Source: Lytechinus variegatus
Taxonomy: Eukaryota; Echinodermata; Echinoidea; Temnopleuroida; Toxopneustidae
DNA: 64,000 nt
Reading direction: 5' to 3'
Assembly: GCF_018143015.1 (NCBI RefSeq)
Contig: NC_054746.1
Location: 11,213,532-11,277,531 of the forward strand
The notes under the pieces are model-generated. The model saw only the letters and a program-made list of their open reading frames with translations. It was not told where the DNA came from and did not search any database. Numbering within the stretch: position 1 is the stretch's first letter; each line of letters begins with the position of its first letter. Positions 42,610-54,809 of this stretch are shown one piece after another. The translations under genes and the position numbers were made by a program.

Positions 42610-45600
42610 GTAAGTTTTTTTCCTCATGACACTAATTTATTGAAAATTAACGATGATTCTTTAATTAAAGGGTGATATAAAGCCGAGACGAGTGGTGAGT
42701 TGCTGAGTAATGTGACTCGGTGAATGTCGGGGAGCCCTTGCCTTGGCCTTGCTCCGTTGTGCCGAAGTCGCTGGGAGCTCAGGGGGCAACTCGGTTAGGT
42801 GGCGGTGGTAAGATTCGCGGGGGTAACCGTGGAAAATGGCCACTTCTAGTTCTACACTCATTCAATGAACATTGATTTTTTTCATTCATTGTCTAGTCCA
42901 GCCTGGAGGTCCTAACAACAGTCTTTCAAGTTCTTTTCCATGAAAAAAGAAGATAAAAATTAATAAGCATCCAGTAAAAAGCAAAAATATTGTCTGACTT
43001 GAATTGAACATGAAACTTAAAGTACGGTGTGTTGATGCCGATGGTATTCTGAGGACATTTTTCTTTAAAAAATAAAAACATTTTATTTTATCTCTTTAAA
43101 TGAAGTTTGTATTCTGAGGACATTTTTCTTTAAAAAATATTTTACTTTGTCTTTATCTCTTATCATTTATCTTAAAATTAAATTTGTATTCTGAGATGAC
43201 ATTTTAATTTTTATCTGTCTGATAAAATTTGCTCTTGTGAGAAGTGTATATAAATTAAAGATGAAACATGATAGAGCAGTGCCTGTGCAGACTTTCTGTA
43301 CAATTGTGCTCATTCAGCAGGTACACTGAGAAAGGTTCAATAATACACAGAAAATGCTCACTGCCAAACTTCATTAAACCATGGCAACAACCATGATATA
43401 GATCGAATGCCCTTTCAGTTTGCCAAAATGAACATTTATTTTTATACATATCTCATTGAATGTGTTGAATTGAGTGCAATAATACACAAAATCTGCATTG
43501 TCCCTGGTTTTATCCCATTACTTATAGTATAACATTTTATTCTTTTACATGTACTTAAAGCTGTAGAACCTGGGGCCCCGTAACTTTGACATAATGACAA
43601 CTACCATGGCAACCTTGATTTTGATTGGCTGCTGAGCCCTGTTGCCATGGTAGTTGCCATAATTGCAAAGTTACAACAGTTGCAAGTCCTTTGTGAAATG
43701 GGCCCCAGGTGTTCTTATTCCTAGCAAAACTGCTAAGAACTGCCACATAAGTAATTTCAGGTTTATTGTACCAGAAACCTCCCACTTGATTGTACTAAAA
43801 GAAATAATACAAATAAATTTGAAACTTTTTCCCAATAAGTCACAGCTTTGCAAAAATGCTTCAAAAAAGTAAAAAAAAAAAAAAAAAAGAGCTCCAACCA
43901 TGGCTCAAATAACAAATGTGGTTTATTAAACAAATTTTTAAAAAATGTAGTTTTCTTTAACACATGATTTTATGTCCTTGGCTGGAAAATCAAGAAAGTT
44001 TTTCTTTGGAGAATGTGAGTCTCTGAGTCATGGAATGCTTCCAAAGAAACTGATCCTCATTTAATGTTTGAATACGACAAACTTTGCAGTATTAGCTGTA
44101 CCAAGCCCAAACCAGTAAATACCTTACATGAGAGGACACAAATAAAAACCCCAACATCTACATCATGACTGAATATTCTATATAAATTCTTATTTTAACT
44201 GGATTTTATTATGAAATAGATTAGAAGTTCATAATTTTAGTTGGGAAATGATTTCAGTGTAAGTGTTATATTTTTGGTGTTTTCACTTTGTTTGAGACAT
44301 TTTTGTTTAAAAAAATTACAAATTGCATGAGACATAGCCAGAAAAGTTGTGACAATTTTCTGCCACTTTTAGCCAAGTTTTTGTGTAATGTGTAACATAT
44401 GGTCACTGGACCCCAACAAGAATTGCCTTTTTTTCTATAAAATTGTAAATTTTCACTTTCAGGCTTGGACTATTTTTAGAATAAGGTATTCACTTTCAAA
44501 TGAGGTCGCATTTATAGAAATTTAAAACCAGGATCAACTGTTGCTTATTTTTTAATAATAAAAAAATCAGTAAGTTTATATTCCCATTGAAAACCAAGAA
44601 ACTGGCCAAGTATGAGTAGTTGAGGACTCGAGATGGCGCTATTGGTTCGTATCTGCCTAAATGCCTTTAAATATCCATTATATGATAATTTTTTACCCTC
44701 ACTCTTGCTTTCTCATTTTCTCTCTCTTTTTTGCCATCTTTCGTGTTACAGGGAGGAACAAAAGGCACCACAATTAAAGAAGCCCTTGCAAGATGGGTAA
44801 GTTTTTGTTAAAAAAATATTGCGGATGTCTGAGCTATCTGTATCAACTACACTATGGTCTACAGTTCTTTAAACTATTTTTAATCCATTCTTTTTTTCCT
44901 AATTTGCAAGAGAACTATGTTATTTGTAACTGAAATTGAATAGATTTTATGACTTCAGCAATAGCAAGGTTATTACCTCGCACTTGTGATGCATCAAGCC
45001 TTGGAAAGCGGCACATGCAAGCCTCTATGAAAAAAATGAAAGCAAATTAAAATATTTGGACAACCATGATATCAATTAATAAAATGGTATGTGTATTATT
45101 TCAGATGTGTACTGAATTCAATTAACCTACTTTGAAATTTATTCCGGTAACACAAGTGTGTTCTGTTTTTCTTCGTGTATGTCATATGCAGGAGGCAAGG
45201 GAACAAGAGGCAAGTCAGTCCCAAGAAAAAATAAAAGCCAGTGATGCTAAGTGTGTCAAACTCCTCTTCCAGATCCCACCCATTGATAAAATGGATGCAT
45301 CCCTTTCAACTCTTAGCAACTGCACGTAAGTTATTATTTGTGTTATATTTCATCATTAATGCTAATTATTATGCAGGTTACTTCTGTATCTAAAATAATT
45401 AAGCATGCATTATTTGGCATACATGTAATTGCTGGTGAATGGTGTCATTTCTAGTAGTCTGTGGGAATCATGAGTATATATTTTGACAATTCGAAGATGG
45501 ATATAATGATAAGAAATAAACTTAAATCTACTATCTAGACAAACTGATTTGTTTTTTTAACATTCTAGATTCCACACAAAACTCAATTGACATTTACTTC

Positions 45601-48600
45601 CCCCACTTCAAATATGAGTCAAAGTAGTAGAACAAGAGGTTAGTTGTTTTTCATATCTGCACTTCATGAACATCAAACACATGATATAGTGAAATGGAGC
45701 AATAATTGTTGAATTTCATAATATTGACCTTTCGTCTTTTTTTTCTACAGGCAATTGTCCCTTTCAACAAATGTGATTGAAAAGATCGCAAACCTGAATG
45801 GCTTAAGTGAGTAAAGAATAAATATTTTGTAATTTTGTGTGTCGATATTCAAATATGCTGACACAAATGACAAGATTTATATATTCAGAATTCTATAAAT
45901 ATAGATCACAGATGATACAGTATATCAGGCAAATGTACCATACGGTAATATCATACCTTGCAAAACGAGGCCGTTTTGACACAAATCTGAGCTTTGTATC
46001 TGTTGTGCAATCTTTAGTCATAGCCACAGGGGCAGATAAATAGATGAAGTTGTGATAAGCAAAATTGGCCGAGGGGGAGGGGATGGTGATACAAAGGATC
46101 ATCCCCTCCGGAGCTCTCGCATCTATGCCAGTGCTCACAGCATTACATAGTTTTGCCAAATAGCATGTTCATCTCCACGCCTCTTTTTTTGAGCAACAAA
46201 ATAGCTTAAAAACAGGAGGGGGAAAAATCTACAATTTCTGCAATTTTATTTATAACTTTGACTTGGGAAAATTTATACTGATTAGAAGGCAGTTTAACAT
46301 CTAAAGTTGACTGTATTTGAGTAGTCAACATTTAGTACCATACTTAGTTTTTAAATTTATATTTTTAATTCCTTTCTAGAAAACCTGAAGATTCTATCAC
46401 TTGGCAGGAATCTTATAAAGAACCTCAATGGCTTGGTAAGTTTGATGTTATAATGGTCTACTAACTGTCAGGGTGTAAAATTCTTTAGAGTTTTCCCCCC
46501 TTTCTTTCTGTTTTTGTAGTAAGTTATGATTTCAAACATTTAGTTAATATTAGTCTTCAATTTCTCAAATACAAATAAAAGTAATTGATGAATTTATATA
46601 AAATGCCCCCAAGTCATTAGATATGAGATACTGAGTGTTATCCAAATTAGTCATACTTGGCTTATCAACATTTATTCTTCAACGGTTGATTTTAAGATGA
46701 AGTTCATTCGATGATAAGCTGATTTTACATCACTAACGAACACCTCCTCTTTATGCATGTAATATAGAGTGAACAAATTTTCTCAAAAAAATTGAAAGTG
46801 ATTTCATTTGGAAATGTATATATCCTCAGACACAAAATACTTGTATTCATCATATTCCATTTTTTCAATCTCAATCTTTATTTCTTTCCAATTTCATACT
46901 TACATTTACATTAGAAAATACATATATGAAATAGTAAAAGTAGCATGAGTATACTATAGGACATGAACATCAAAAAGACATCTAGAGCATGAGAAGAAAG
47001 AAAATAGTTTAGACTGAACAGCTTTGACATTGGATAGAGGGGAGCAAGATTAAAAACAGGGTTGGGGCTTGTATGTTTTATGCCCACCTCAATTAATGGT
47101 GATTGAGTACATTGATTATTTTGCTGTGATCATAAATTTGTATAATTGTATTACACATAAATATACACATAAAAACACATAGATACGTAAATATGTAAAA
47201 CAAAACAAACACGGGTATAACTCAAGAAGAAGGGAAAAATATATATATTACAAATTGGGACTTGTGGAATATGGGGGAGCTGCTCACAAATAATGCCACA
47301 AATTGAAATCTTTTAACTTCCTATCTCTCTTATTCTTCATGGTTTTTCATCAAACCTTCACCAATTTCCCAATTTAAAAAAAATGTTTTTATTAAAATCA
47401 ACTCATGAGTGAAATCTTCAGAGTAAAATTCCTCTTTAATTAGTAAAAAGTATTTTGTTTCCATGCCACAGGAAGCAGTATCAGACACATTAGAAGAGCT
47501 GTGGATCTCCTATAATTATATTGAGAAACTGAAAGGCATTCAAGTACTTAAGAAACTCAAAGTAAGTGTTTAGAATTAATTTAGTCACAGTTGCATGAAA
47601 GGGTAGTCAAAAGTGACCCAAATTTCCACCAGTTCCACCGAGGACCAATTTCTTAATGAAAACTGGCATTATTACAAATACTGTGGAAACCTTGATTGTG
47701 ATTAGCTGCTGAGCCTTGTTATTGTTATTATTTTTGTTATTATTATTGTTAACAAAATATATTGGGAAATTAGGAGCAATGAATACAAAAAGTGCTTTTA
47801 AAAAGAAAGTACATAATATACATTCTTACGATTGTTAGTAGTGTTAATGTTAGAAACATTGTTTTTAGCATCATATGAATGTTGCATATTATTATTAATA
47901 CTGTCCCAGATCAATACACTCAAGATATGTTGGTTTGGAACCTATTTTTTGATATTATAATTATAATTTCTTACTTAAGATATTTTTAAGAAACTTTTAG
48001 ATATGTTTATTCAATTTTAATATATAAATTATCAATCTTTGTAAGATATGAAATTTATAATTGTCAACCATTTTTATTTGTACATAATGCAACCTTATAT
48101 ATGGTTGCAACAAAGATTGAATTGAATTGATAGAAAATGTAGGTATGAAGCAGATTTTGTTTTTAAGTCAAATTATTGCTAATAATGGGGGGCATTATGG
48201 CCTCCTTAATATCTTGGCCATGGATTTAGGGTAAAGTGCCTATCTGGTGCCAGCTCAAAGTCAAACAACCGGTGCTGTTTCAACTCTTCTCTTCTTGCCC
48301 CCCCCCCATATTAGGATTTACTTTAAGTAGAATTTTTGTATTGATAATTTATTTTTCTCTTTAGGTGTTGTACATGTCGAATAATTCTGTCAAAGATTGG
48401 GGTGAATTTGATAAACTCAACCAGCTTCCTTGCCTCGTAGAGCTTGTGTTTGTAGGTGAGTTTTGAATGTGCAGTTGAAGAAATTCACTTACTATGCTGT
48501 TTGGTCTTATTTGGAGAGTATTTGTCTTTAACACAATGTACACTTGGTATGACATGAACATGAACTGATTTAATCCTTGAAAAGGGGGAACCGTTTATAG

Positions 48601-49686
48601 ATGTTACATATTAAACTCCAAACTCTTCTTCAATCTTTTTTTCTGAGTTGGATGACCCATTATACAATGCAGAAAATTTCATCAAAATCGGATGTAATCA
48701 TGACATTTCCACATCTCTCTTATTTCCCCCAAAAAACAGTTATATAGATGATTATGCAAATTAGAGCTGCAATGTCATAGTTTCACTATTTCTCTCGTAC
48801 TTCATTTTATGAATATAGAATGTTTCAATTACTGAAGTTTTGACGAAAATGTTTGATTGCGGTTTTGATCTCAATTGATTGAGGTCTCGATCTCAATTGA
48901 ACTCACTATTGGTTACAAGGGCTATTCCACATGTGCAGGAGAGGGGTCAAACTTGTGTCACATTATAATGAGGGGGGAAAAAACTGTTCTAAAATTAAAA
49001 TAAACTTTTTGCTAAAATTTCCTCCTCAGGTAACCCACTGGAGGAGAATCATTCGCAAGTAGGAGACTATGTACCACTAGTCAGGAAGAAGTTACCGGGT
49101 CTAAAGAAGTTAGATGGTAAGTTGACATCTACAAAAATCTTCCTAGAGATTCTTTCAACAATCTCTGTTGCCTGGATTCAGATCTGGGTCCTGTTGGATG
49201 GCAAAGTTACCACTATAGTAACTTTGCCATCCAACTTGCATGGATTCCTTGATTCTGATTGGCTGTGGATCAGCTTACCATGGTAGTTACCACTGGATGG
49301 CAAAGTTACCATAATAGTAAAGTTTATGCAACAGGACCCTGCTTAATTTCCTTAATTGAGAAGCACCTGTGGTATCTGACTAGCGATTTTAACTGCGGAA
49401 TAAAACGGGATTTTGTCGAATGTTTTTATCCTTTTCCTTCTATGAGACGCTCCCCATGTCTCCTCTTATATTGAAGTCACAACCTAACGAAAATTGGATG
49501 AACAAAAACTTACAACCGTGTATGTAATTTATTCTGTTGTAAATGAAGAGGCTTTTTGAGCCTGTTTTGTAAGTAGGGTTACTTTGTGATTTTATGAGTA
49601 TATGTTGTACTTTCAAATTTTTCTCATTTATTTTTGTAGGTGAGCCCCTTGTTGATGATAATATGGAGCAAGATGAAGAAGACTGA
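42604..49686 (+). CDS. DNAL1: Axonemal dynein light chain 1 (LC1), nine coding exons
   Basis: LC1 is a leucine-rich-repeat protein that binds the motor head of an outer-arm dynein heavy chain in motile cilia and flagella. Exons: 42604-42609, 44752-44796, 45192-45325, 45751-45806, 46380-46435, 47472-47561, 48365-48455, 49030-49116 and 49640-49686. Lengths sum to 612 nt, 203 aa plus stop, in a single frame. The N-terminal motif [11 protein letters not shown], the LRRs [52 protein letters not shown] and [14 protein letters not shown], the cap VFVGNPLEE and a C-terminal QDEED all match DNAL1. It is somewhat longer than the vertebrate protein (about 190 aa), with extra Gln/Glu/Ser residues around 18-28 before [16 protein letters not shown]. 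Start: first ATG, 312 bp from the MRPS10 start. Confidence 0.96.
42610..44751 (+). other. DNAL1: DNAL1 intron 1
   Basis: Contains a CpG-containing stretch at 42690-42840, a direct repeat (TTGTATTCTGAG.GACATTTT near 43040, 43110 and 43185) and a foldback MITE at 43562-43710. Confidence 0.8.
43562..43710. mobile_element. Foldback MITE (family E) in DNAL1 intron 1
   Basis: CTGGGGCCCC...GTAACTTTG...CAACTACCATGGCAAC pairs with GTTGCCATGGTAGTTG...CAAAGTTAC...GGGCCCCAG. The centre is TTGATTTTGATTGGCTGCTG. Relatives with TTGATT(C/G)TGATT(G/A)GCTG lie at 47590-47720 and 49180-49345. Confidence 0.85.
44752..44796 (+). CDS. DNAL1: DNAL1 exon 2
   Basis: A pyrimidine-rich acceptor ends TTACAG. Fifteen codons read [15 protein letters not shown], the LC1 N-terminal signature. 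Donor GTAAGT. Confidence 0.93.
45192..45325 (+). CDS. DNAL1: DNAL1 exon 3
   Basis: Reads [20 protein letters not shown] and then [20 protein letters not shown] up to LSNC. The [12 protein letters not shown] block is strongly conserved; the first ten residues are an expansion compared with vertebrates. Ends in phase 2 at donor GTAAGT. Confidence 0.95.
45751..45806 (+). CDS. DNAL1: DNAL1 exon 4 (LRR)
   Basis: Acceptor TTTTCTACAG, then [18 protein letters not shown], one leucine-rich repeat. Donor GTGAGT, phase 1. Confidence 0.95.
46380..46435 (+). CDS. DNAL1: DNAL1 exon 5 (LRR)
   Basis: Acceptor CTTTCTAG, then [18 protein letters not shown], one leucine-rich repeat. Donor GTAAGT, phase 0. Confidence 0.95.
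47472..47561 (+). CDS. DNAL1: DNAL1 exon 6 (LRRs)
   Basis: Thirty codons reading [20 protein letters not shown] and then [10 protein letters not shown]. These are the LRRs that in LC1 form the dynein-heavy-chain-binding face (family knowledge). Confidence 0.95.
47590..47720. mobile_element. Diverged family E MITE in DNAL1 intron 6
   Basis: Contains CCTTGATTGTGATTAGCTGCTGAGCC like the centre of the copy at 43562-43710; only one arm is recognisable, followed by an ATT repeat. Confidence 0.55.
48225..48310. repeat. Dispersed repeat (TGGTGCTGTTT type), copy 2
   Basis: GTGCCTATCTGGTGCCAGCTC and CGGTGCTGTTTCAACTCTTC match 8690-8755; ends in a C run. In DNAL1 intron 6. Confidence 0.55.
48365..48455 (+). 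CDS. DNAL1: DNAL1 exon 7 (LRR)
   Basis: Reads [20 protein letters not shown] and then [10 protein letters not shown]. The exon starts just after TTTAG and ends in phase 1 at GTGAGT. Confidence 0.95.
49030..49116 (+). CDS. DNAL1: DNAL1 exon 8 (LRR cap)
   Basis: Reads [20 protein letters not shown] and then LPGLKKLD, the C-terminal LRR cap helix region. Donor GTAAGT. Confidence 0.95.
49180..49345. mobile_element. Family E-like foldback in DNAL1 intron 8
   Basis: GGGTCCTGTTGGATGGCAAAGTTACC at left and the inverted TTACCATAATAGTAAAG...GCAACAGGACCC at right, centre TTGATTCTGATTGGCTG. Inner arms ATGGCAAAGTTACCACTATA/TATAGTAACTTTGCCAT also pair. Confidence 0.75.
49640..49686 (+). CDS. DNAL1: DNAL1 exon 9 (C-terminus, stop)
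   Basis: Acceptor TTTTTGTAG, then [14 protein letters not shown] and TGA at 49684-49686. The acidic end matches LC1 proteins. Confidence 0.93.
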
Positions 49687-51380
49687 AGGAATGAAAATTT
49701 CTGCAGATGAATATTCCTACAACCTTTGTCTATTTTTTTTTACATTTTGAATCCGTCCCATACCTTTGAAAGAACATTGTGAAAATAGGACTTATTTTCT
49801 CCCAATGCTTTTGGGCACCATCTTACAAATAGTTTTTCCGATCAACCTCAAGTTCATGTGGAAATAACAATAAGTTATATAATTAATAAGTTAAGTCATG
49901 TACTTATGGAAATCCATCAATGTCATAGTTTTTTTTGTTAGGAAATTTGCACGATGTCCTTTGAAAAAAAGTTAAGCTTACTGAATTGTCAAGAAAACAG
50001 CAAATGTATAAATATACATCATAACTAAAAATGTTTTGAAGAAACGTGTATTTTAGATGTTGATTTTTGCTGGCTTTCCATAGTTGTGGTTGGTGGGTTC
50101 AATCGTAACTCTTTGTAAGATTGGGCTCTGGTGTTATCAGTAAATCCATATTTAACATTTTCCCCATCAAATGATTGTGCCTTCTTTGAATATATATATT
50201 CTTTCCCTTTACTCTTGATTTACCCTTAATCTCCTTAAGCTGTACTTCATATCAATTGACCACTTAATATGTAGATTTCTTTTCTAGTTGTAAGGATACA
50301 TGTACATGGCCTTACATTGACAGATTTAATTGAAATTTGATATACAGTATAGTAATTAATGTGTATGTTTGATTTGAGTTACCGGTATGTGTGCACCAAA
50401 ATGAAAGAATGATTTTATAGAAAAAAATGAAAGAAAATTTATGTTTTTAGCATGGTGGCTCTATATGCCTGTCTCTGATCATTCCAAATTGCTTGTTATA
50501 TTGAGCCCAATAATTGAAGGAGTTGCTTGCAATTTTCTGAGACAAAATGGACATTATTATTTATTCTTTTTTTTTTTGGGGGGGGGGCAGGAGAATAAAT
50601 CAATCTCAACCCCTGTATATTTGTCCACTTTTAAGACCCATTTCTAATGTTGCCCTGTTAATGATCATTTTGAATTACCTCATAAATAATAATTACCCTA
50701 ACTGTTTATAATGTAGTCCATATCCAATAGCATATCCAGCATTAACTATGACAAAGAAAATAATGTATGGGCCCATGCACAGGCATAATAGAGTCACTAT
50801 TGTCCCCAGACAATTGGGTCCATGGAATGCTTCGTAGGATCTGATGCTGGCTGGACACACGCCTGATATCTTAATTCTGGAAATGGAATGGATGCCTGCA
50901 TGGGGTCACTTTGCCTTGCTTTGAAAGTATGGACTTTCCTCTATTCTCTGTTTTCATAATTCAAGACATCTTAGCATTTATTGCAATACATAAAATGTTC
51001 ATGTATCAGTTTAATGGGCATTGCAAGAAACTTGCGAACAATTGCAAGTCTATTTTTGGTCCCTAAATCAATCACATGTCTTGCAGTTAATTGCAAATTA
51101 GTGATTGATTCCTTATCTGTCCAGTTTGGGCAACATTTTTTCACCTTGACATTCAGAATATTTGTCGTAGGAGAGAATAAAATGTAACTTAGGTAGAACT
51201 ATATTTACCAGAAATTATGGTTGCCTTTCAGCTTGTAAATAGTGAATGTATTTTATTCTCATGATTTCGTTATAATATATTAATCAAACTGCATAAGAAT
51301 ATTATGCATGCATAATGAATTCAATGTCAATATGTATTCATACTTGTATAATATGTAAATAAAATTGTACACTGTATTTG
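49687..51380 (+). other. DNAL1: DNAL1 3' UTR (probable)
   Basis: No ORF of note follows the stop. Poly(A) signals AATAAA stand at 51176-51181 and 51358-51363; the second is followed by a T/G-rich stretch. A short G-run repeat sits near 50570-50590. The UTR end is inferred from the signals only. Confidence 0.5.
51358..51363 (+). terminator. DNAL1: Polyadenylation signal AATAAA for DNAL1 (probable)
   Basis: AATAAA lies 1.67 kb past the stop codon, followed by a T/G-rich stretch with several TGTA/TTTG motifs. An upstream alternative is at 51176-51181. Confidence 0.45.
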
Positions 51381-51545
51381 TAAAACTTTAATCATGATAT
51401 GAGTGCTATTCCTTCTATGTGAACTGTTGTATTTAAAGATTAATGAAGAGTTGTAGTGAACACTGATTTCATGCGATAGTCTGTATAACCAAGGTTGTCA
51501 CTACCGTGTGAGTAAAAAAAAAACCTTGACACCTCATCTCGCCTC

Positions 51546-51740
51546 ACGGAGGCGCGATATCTCAGTCGGTAGAGCACGGGTTTCAGATTCCAATGACCCT
51601 TTTTGATTCCCACTTGGTGTGCTTGGGCCCTTTGGGAAGGCACTAATCCTCATTACCAGGTCCCTCGGAGAGGACCTTAAGCTGTCGGTCTTCTGGTTGC
51701 TTGCTTACAAGCATTCATGCTTTCTTAGCAATCAGGTAAA
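51546..51740 (+). mobile_element. tRNA-derived SINE (family S1), copy 2
   Basis: Head GCGATATCTCAGTCGGTAGAGC (A-box region), TTTTGATTCCCACTTGG (B-box), tail CTCATTACCAGG, GAGGACCTTAAGCTG and TTTCTTAGCAATCAGG. Same family as 10818-11010. Confidence 0.82.
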
Positions 51741-51880
51741 AATCTCCACCATTTACAATTCTCCAATTTAAGGGGAAAATATGTCATGAATACATAATTA
51801 TTACGTATGGCTAGAAAGATGATCTTTTCCCAGATAATTTGATACCATATTCATGTTGTATGTCTTCACTCTTGGATTAT

Positions 51881-52211
51881 CAGTAGGTATTCTTTGCATT
51901 GATGCAAATTTTGACTTGCGCCAAAGTAAGGCATGACTGCAATTAATGAATCCAGACACCAATGATGTCAAAATCCTACAGGAGTTGGTGAACGTATTTG
52001 CTAATCCATTTTTAATGAAATTAACTTGACAATTGATGCTAGAATGTGTTTATTAAACAATTATAATGTAAATTACTGAAAAAGTGTTTTGAAATGGATT
52101 TTAATGTAACCCTTGTAGGATTATGACATGACATCTGGTTATATTCATCGCAGTCATGCCTTAATTTGGCGCAAATCAAAATTTACAGCACTGCAAAGAA
52201 TACCTCCTGAT
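51881..52211. mobile_element. MITE (family D), about 330 bp
   Basis: CAGTAGGTATTCTTTGCATTG...GCGCCAAAGTAAGGCATGACTGC at left is inverted at right (GCAGTCATGCCTTAATTTGGCGC...TGCAAAGAATACC). Arms are about 60 bp. Confidence 0.82.
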
Positions 52212-52214
52212 CGT

Positions 52215-52886
52215 CCAACGGTTAACTCTTAACATGCCACGCACACTAATAAACCCAATGCCACAGTGCTAATCCGATGCTAATCCCCTGTGCCAGCCAC
52301 AAAACCCCCCTGTGTCACATTGATTTTGGGATCGCGAGTCGTATTCACTCCTTTCAATAGTCATGATTACAATTGCTTGTAACTCTCTAACGATTAGTTT
52401 ATCCACAAAATATTGTGTAGTAAAGTTGTAGGAAATTTCATACTCCTTATAATGGTGTCCTCATTATATGGATTGGTTATTATCTTCACCGCTAAAATAT
52501 GAGTTGTATCAAGTAGTTCCATTTTGTGGAGTGTTTTGTATGGATCAAAAAAACCTAGGTCTCTTCCCTCTCAGAGGCGGAGCCATATCTTGTAAAAAAT
52601 GTAGAAATACTCGAAAAAGTCAAATGTAAACCGCGTAAGTTGATCTGTCAGAAAGCAGAGTTCGCACCTCACACAATAGTGCTAATTACGGTGTGCATGC
52701 GATGCGCAATACAATGCAAAACGGCGTAACAATGATTGTAATTCCGAATGTGCGCAGTCATGCACGAAGCAGGCGAGGGTAGGAAACAATGCAAGCACAA
52801 AGCAATCAATAGTAGGCGTGCGAGCACGAGTGTGGCATGTTATAGTAGGATACGTAGTGTGCACGAAGCACTCAATGAGTTAAGAC
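52215..52886. mobile_element. Possible element with degenerate inverted ends
   Basis: GTTAACTCTTAACATGCC...CACACTA near 52219 and TAGTGTGCACGAAGCACTCAATGAGTTAA near 52855-52883 are roughly inverted. The interior has alternating TGTGC/GCACA-rich stretches. Weak. Confidence 0.35.
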
Positions 52887-52889
52887 ATA

Positions 52890-53410
52890 CCACATAAATA
52901 TGGGATCAAATTGTTTGGGAGAACAATACTCTTTCAGGACATATATAATAACTATGTGTTTATGACATTTTTTTCCATAAATTGGGGATTTTTGAGGTGT
53001 CATTTTTTTTTACTCACACTGTACATCATTGTACATGTAGATATAGATATGAGTAGTTACATAAACCTCTCTTTGTAAAATCCCTGAATTCTAAGCTGAA
53101 AAACAATAACACTGAAGATCGTCAACACAAGTGGGGGACAGTTTATTATTATTGCTTGGATAAAGACCCGACATTTTGCTGGAATTGGATGCTTGTCTTG
53201 CTTATTTCTCACCAATTACACATTTCCTTCCAATACTATCCCTTTGCACATATCATTTTATTTATAAATACAGACTTTTTGTATGGTCATTTCATAGGAT
53301 TTGGTATGTACTCATTTTGGAATCGTTACCTAAAATGGCATTTATCTATGAGGTGCTTTATATCTAAAATTTAAAAAAAAATTGAAATAGCTCCAAGTGC
53401 AAATACTATA
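52890..53410. other. AT-rich intergenic sequence, nothing recognised
   Basis: A short ACAGTTTATTATTATTGC near 53140 vaguely resembles the pyrimidine-rich repeat at 2735. Confidence 0.4.
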
Positions 53411-53411
53411 T

Positions 53412-53613
53412 TAGGGCATTTTCACGGTAACTGACGTTACATGGCACAATTTTATACACTTTTCATTGTGTGTATGATTATTTCTAAAAGAACAAATGAT
53501 GGGAGTTTGCTTTTAAGCACATTCCCATCATTTGTTGTATAAGAGATAATCATACACACAATGAAGTGTTTAAAATTGTGCCATGTAACATCAGTTACCG
53601 TGAAAATGCCCTA
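53412..53613. mobile_element. Foldback MITE, about 200 bp
   Basis: TAGGGCATTTTCACGGTAAC through AATCATACACAC-type sequence forms arms of about 80 bp on both sides, ending GTTACCGTGAAAATGCCCTA. The centre is AGTTTGCTTTTAAGCACA. Confidence 0.9.
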
Positions 53614-54799
53614 GAATAGCTTTACAATCATGTCTTTTACTCCATGTTCCAAGTAAGATGTCCCTCTCAAAGTTAATAAAAAGCCTATATAATTCTGTAG
53701 TTCCTGAGAAAATTTCAAAGGTATTGAGCTGCAATTTTTAATACCCTGGCTCTTTGGTAACAGTTCTATTTGACCCATTCTAAGTTTGAGCCTTGCACAA
53801 TTAACACATTCATACCTTATCCATTGTATCACTTATGTTGTGATAAGTTTTGGGTTTCTCTCAATAATATTTAGACTCTGAATTCAAAACCAATGTAACT
53901 TTCACAGAAGTTATATCAATTGGACCTTTAAACTCTTCAAATTATTTCTAAAATAAATACTGATTTCAAACTGAACAGCTATAATTTTTTTTACCTACTA
54001 TACACACACAAAGGGGAAGGGCAGTAGAATGGAAATATACAATTTTTCATTTTCTTTGATGAGAAAGTTCTGTTTATGATACATATATGGCATGAATATT
54101 ATGCACAAAACTGGTAGGGAGCAAAAACATTTAAATGGGATGTAATACCTTTAAAATGCCAAGACTCCCCAAGAGATTACAATTGCTTCTCTCATAGCTA
54201 GGATATCTGAACATATTGTGTATTTTTACTCTTAAAAATTGTCCTATTCGCAATAGATTTTTTTCTTCAAACTAGTATATGTACAGGATTTTTTCATGGG
54301 GGGGGGGGTAATTGGGGTTGGGCGGAAGAATTCCTTAATGTGACTTTCTCAATAAAATAACAGAAGTTAAAACAGTTTTACGCCCTAGATATTTCTTGTT
54401 CGGATACCCTTCTTCTCTTTCATTCCCTCCTCTTTCTTTCAATACTTAAATAAATCACATGGGGTGACGGTAGTAACACAATTAGCTGCATTGAGCATTG
54501 GGTAAATGAAAGCTGCTTGGTCCCACTCCTTCCTTACACCCCCCCTGGCTTGTCTAATGTCTTTCAAACTTATAATTTTGTGTTTATTTTTTCCTCTTCA
54601 CATAAATTAATCTAAAACAAAAGGTTTGGATTTCCCCTTTGGTCTTTTCCTAGAAAATATGAAGAATGACGACGAACAAAGTCTGCAAATAATACTTTTT
54701 TTCACTCACAATCCAAAAAATGCAATTAAAACCTCTCACACATCCAAAGAGAAATGATAAAATAAAAACACACACAAATTACAATGTATTGAAATAAGA
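53614..54799. other. Intergenic sequence between convergent 3' ends, nothing recognised
   Basis: AT-rich, with a G run at 54298-54308 and no gene signal. Confidence 0.4.
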
Positions 54800-54809
54800 T
54801 TTATTTATT
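54800..54809 (-). terminator. Tandem polyadenylation signals AATAAATAAA, minus strand
   Basis: Read on the minus strand, AATAAATAAA is followed within about 30 nt by TTGTAATTTGTGTGTG, a classic G/U-rich downstream element. It is the best minus-strand poly(A) site between the zinc-finger stop and DNAL1. Confidence 0.45.

Noticed and set aside
42661..42861. 66-codon minus-strand ORF in DNAL1 intron 1 as an alternative first exon of MRPS10
   Set aside because: No suitable donor follows, and the exon at 42291-42226 fits phase and presequence character better.
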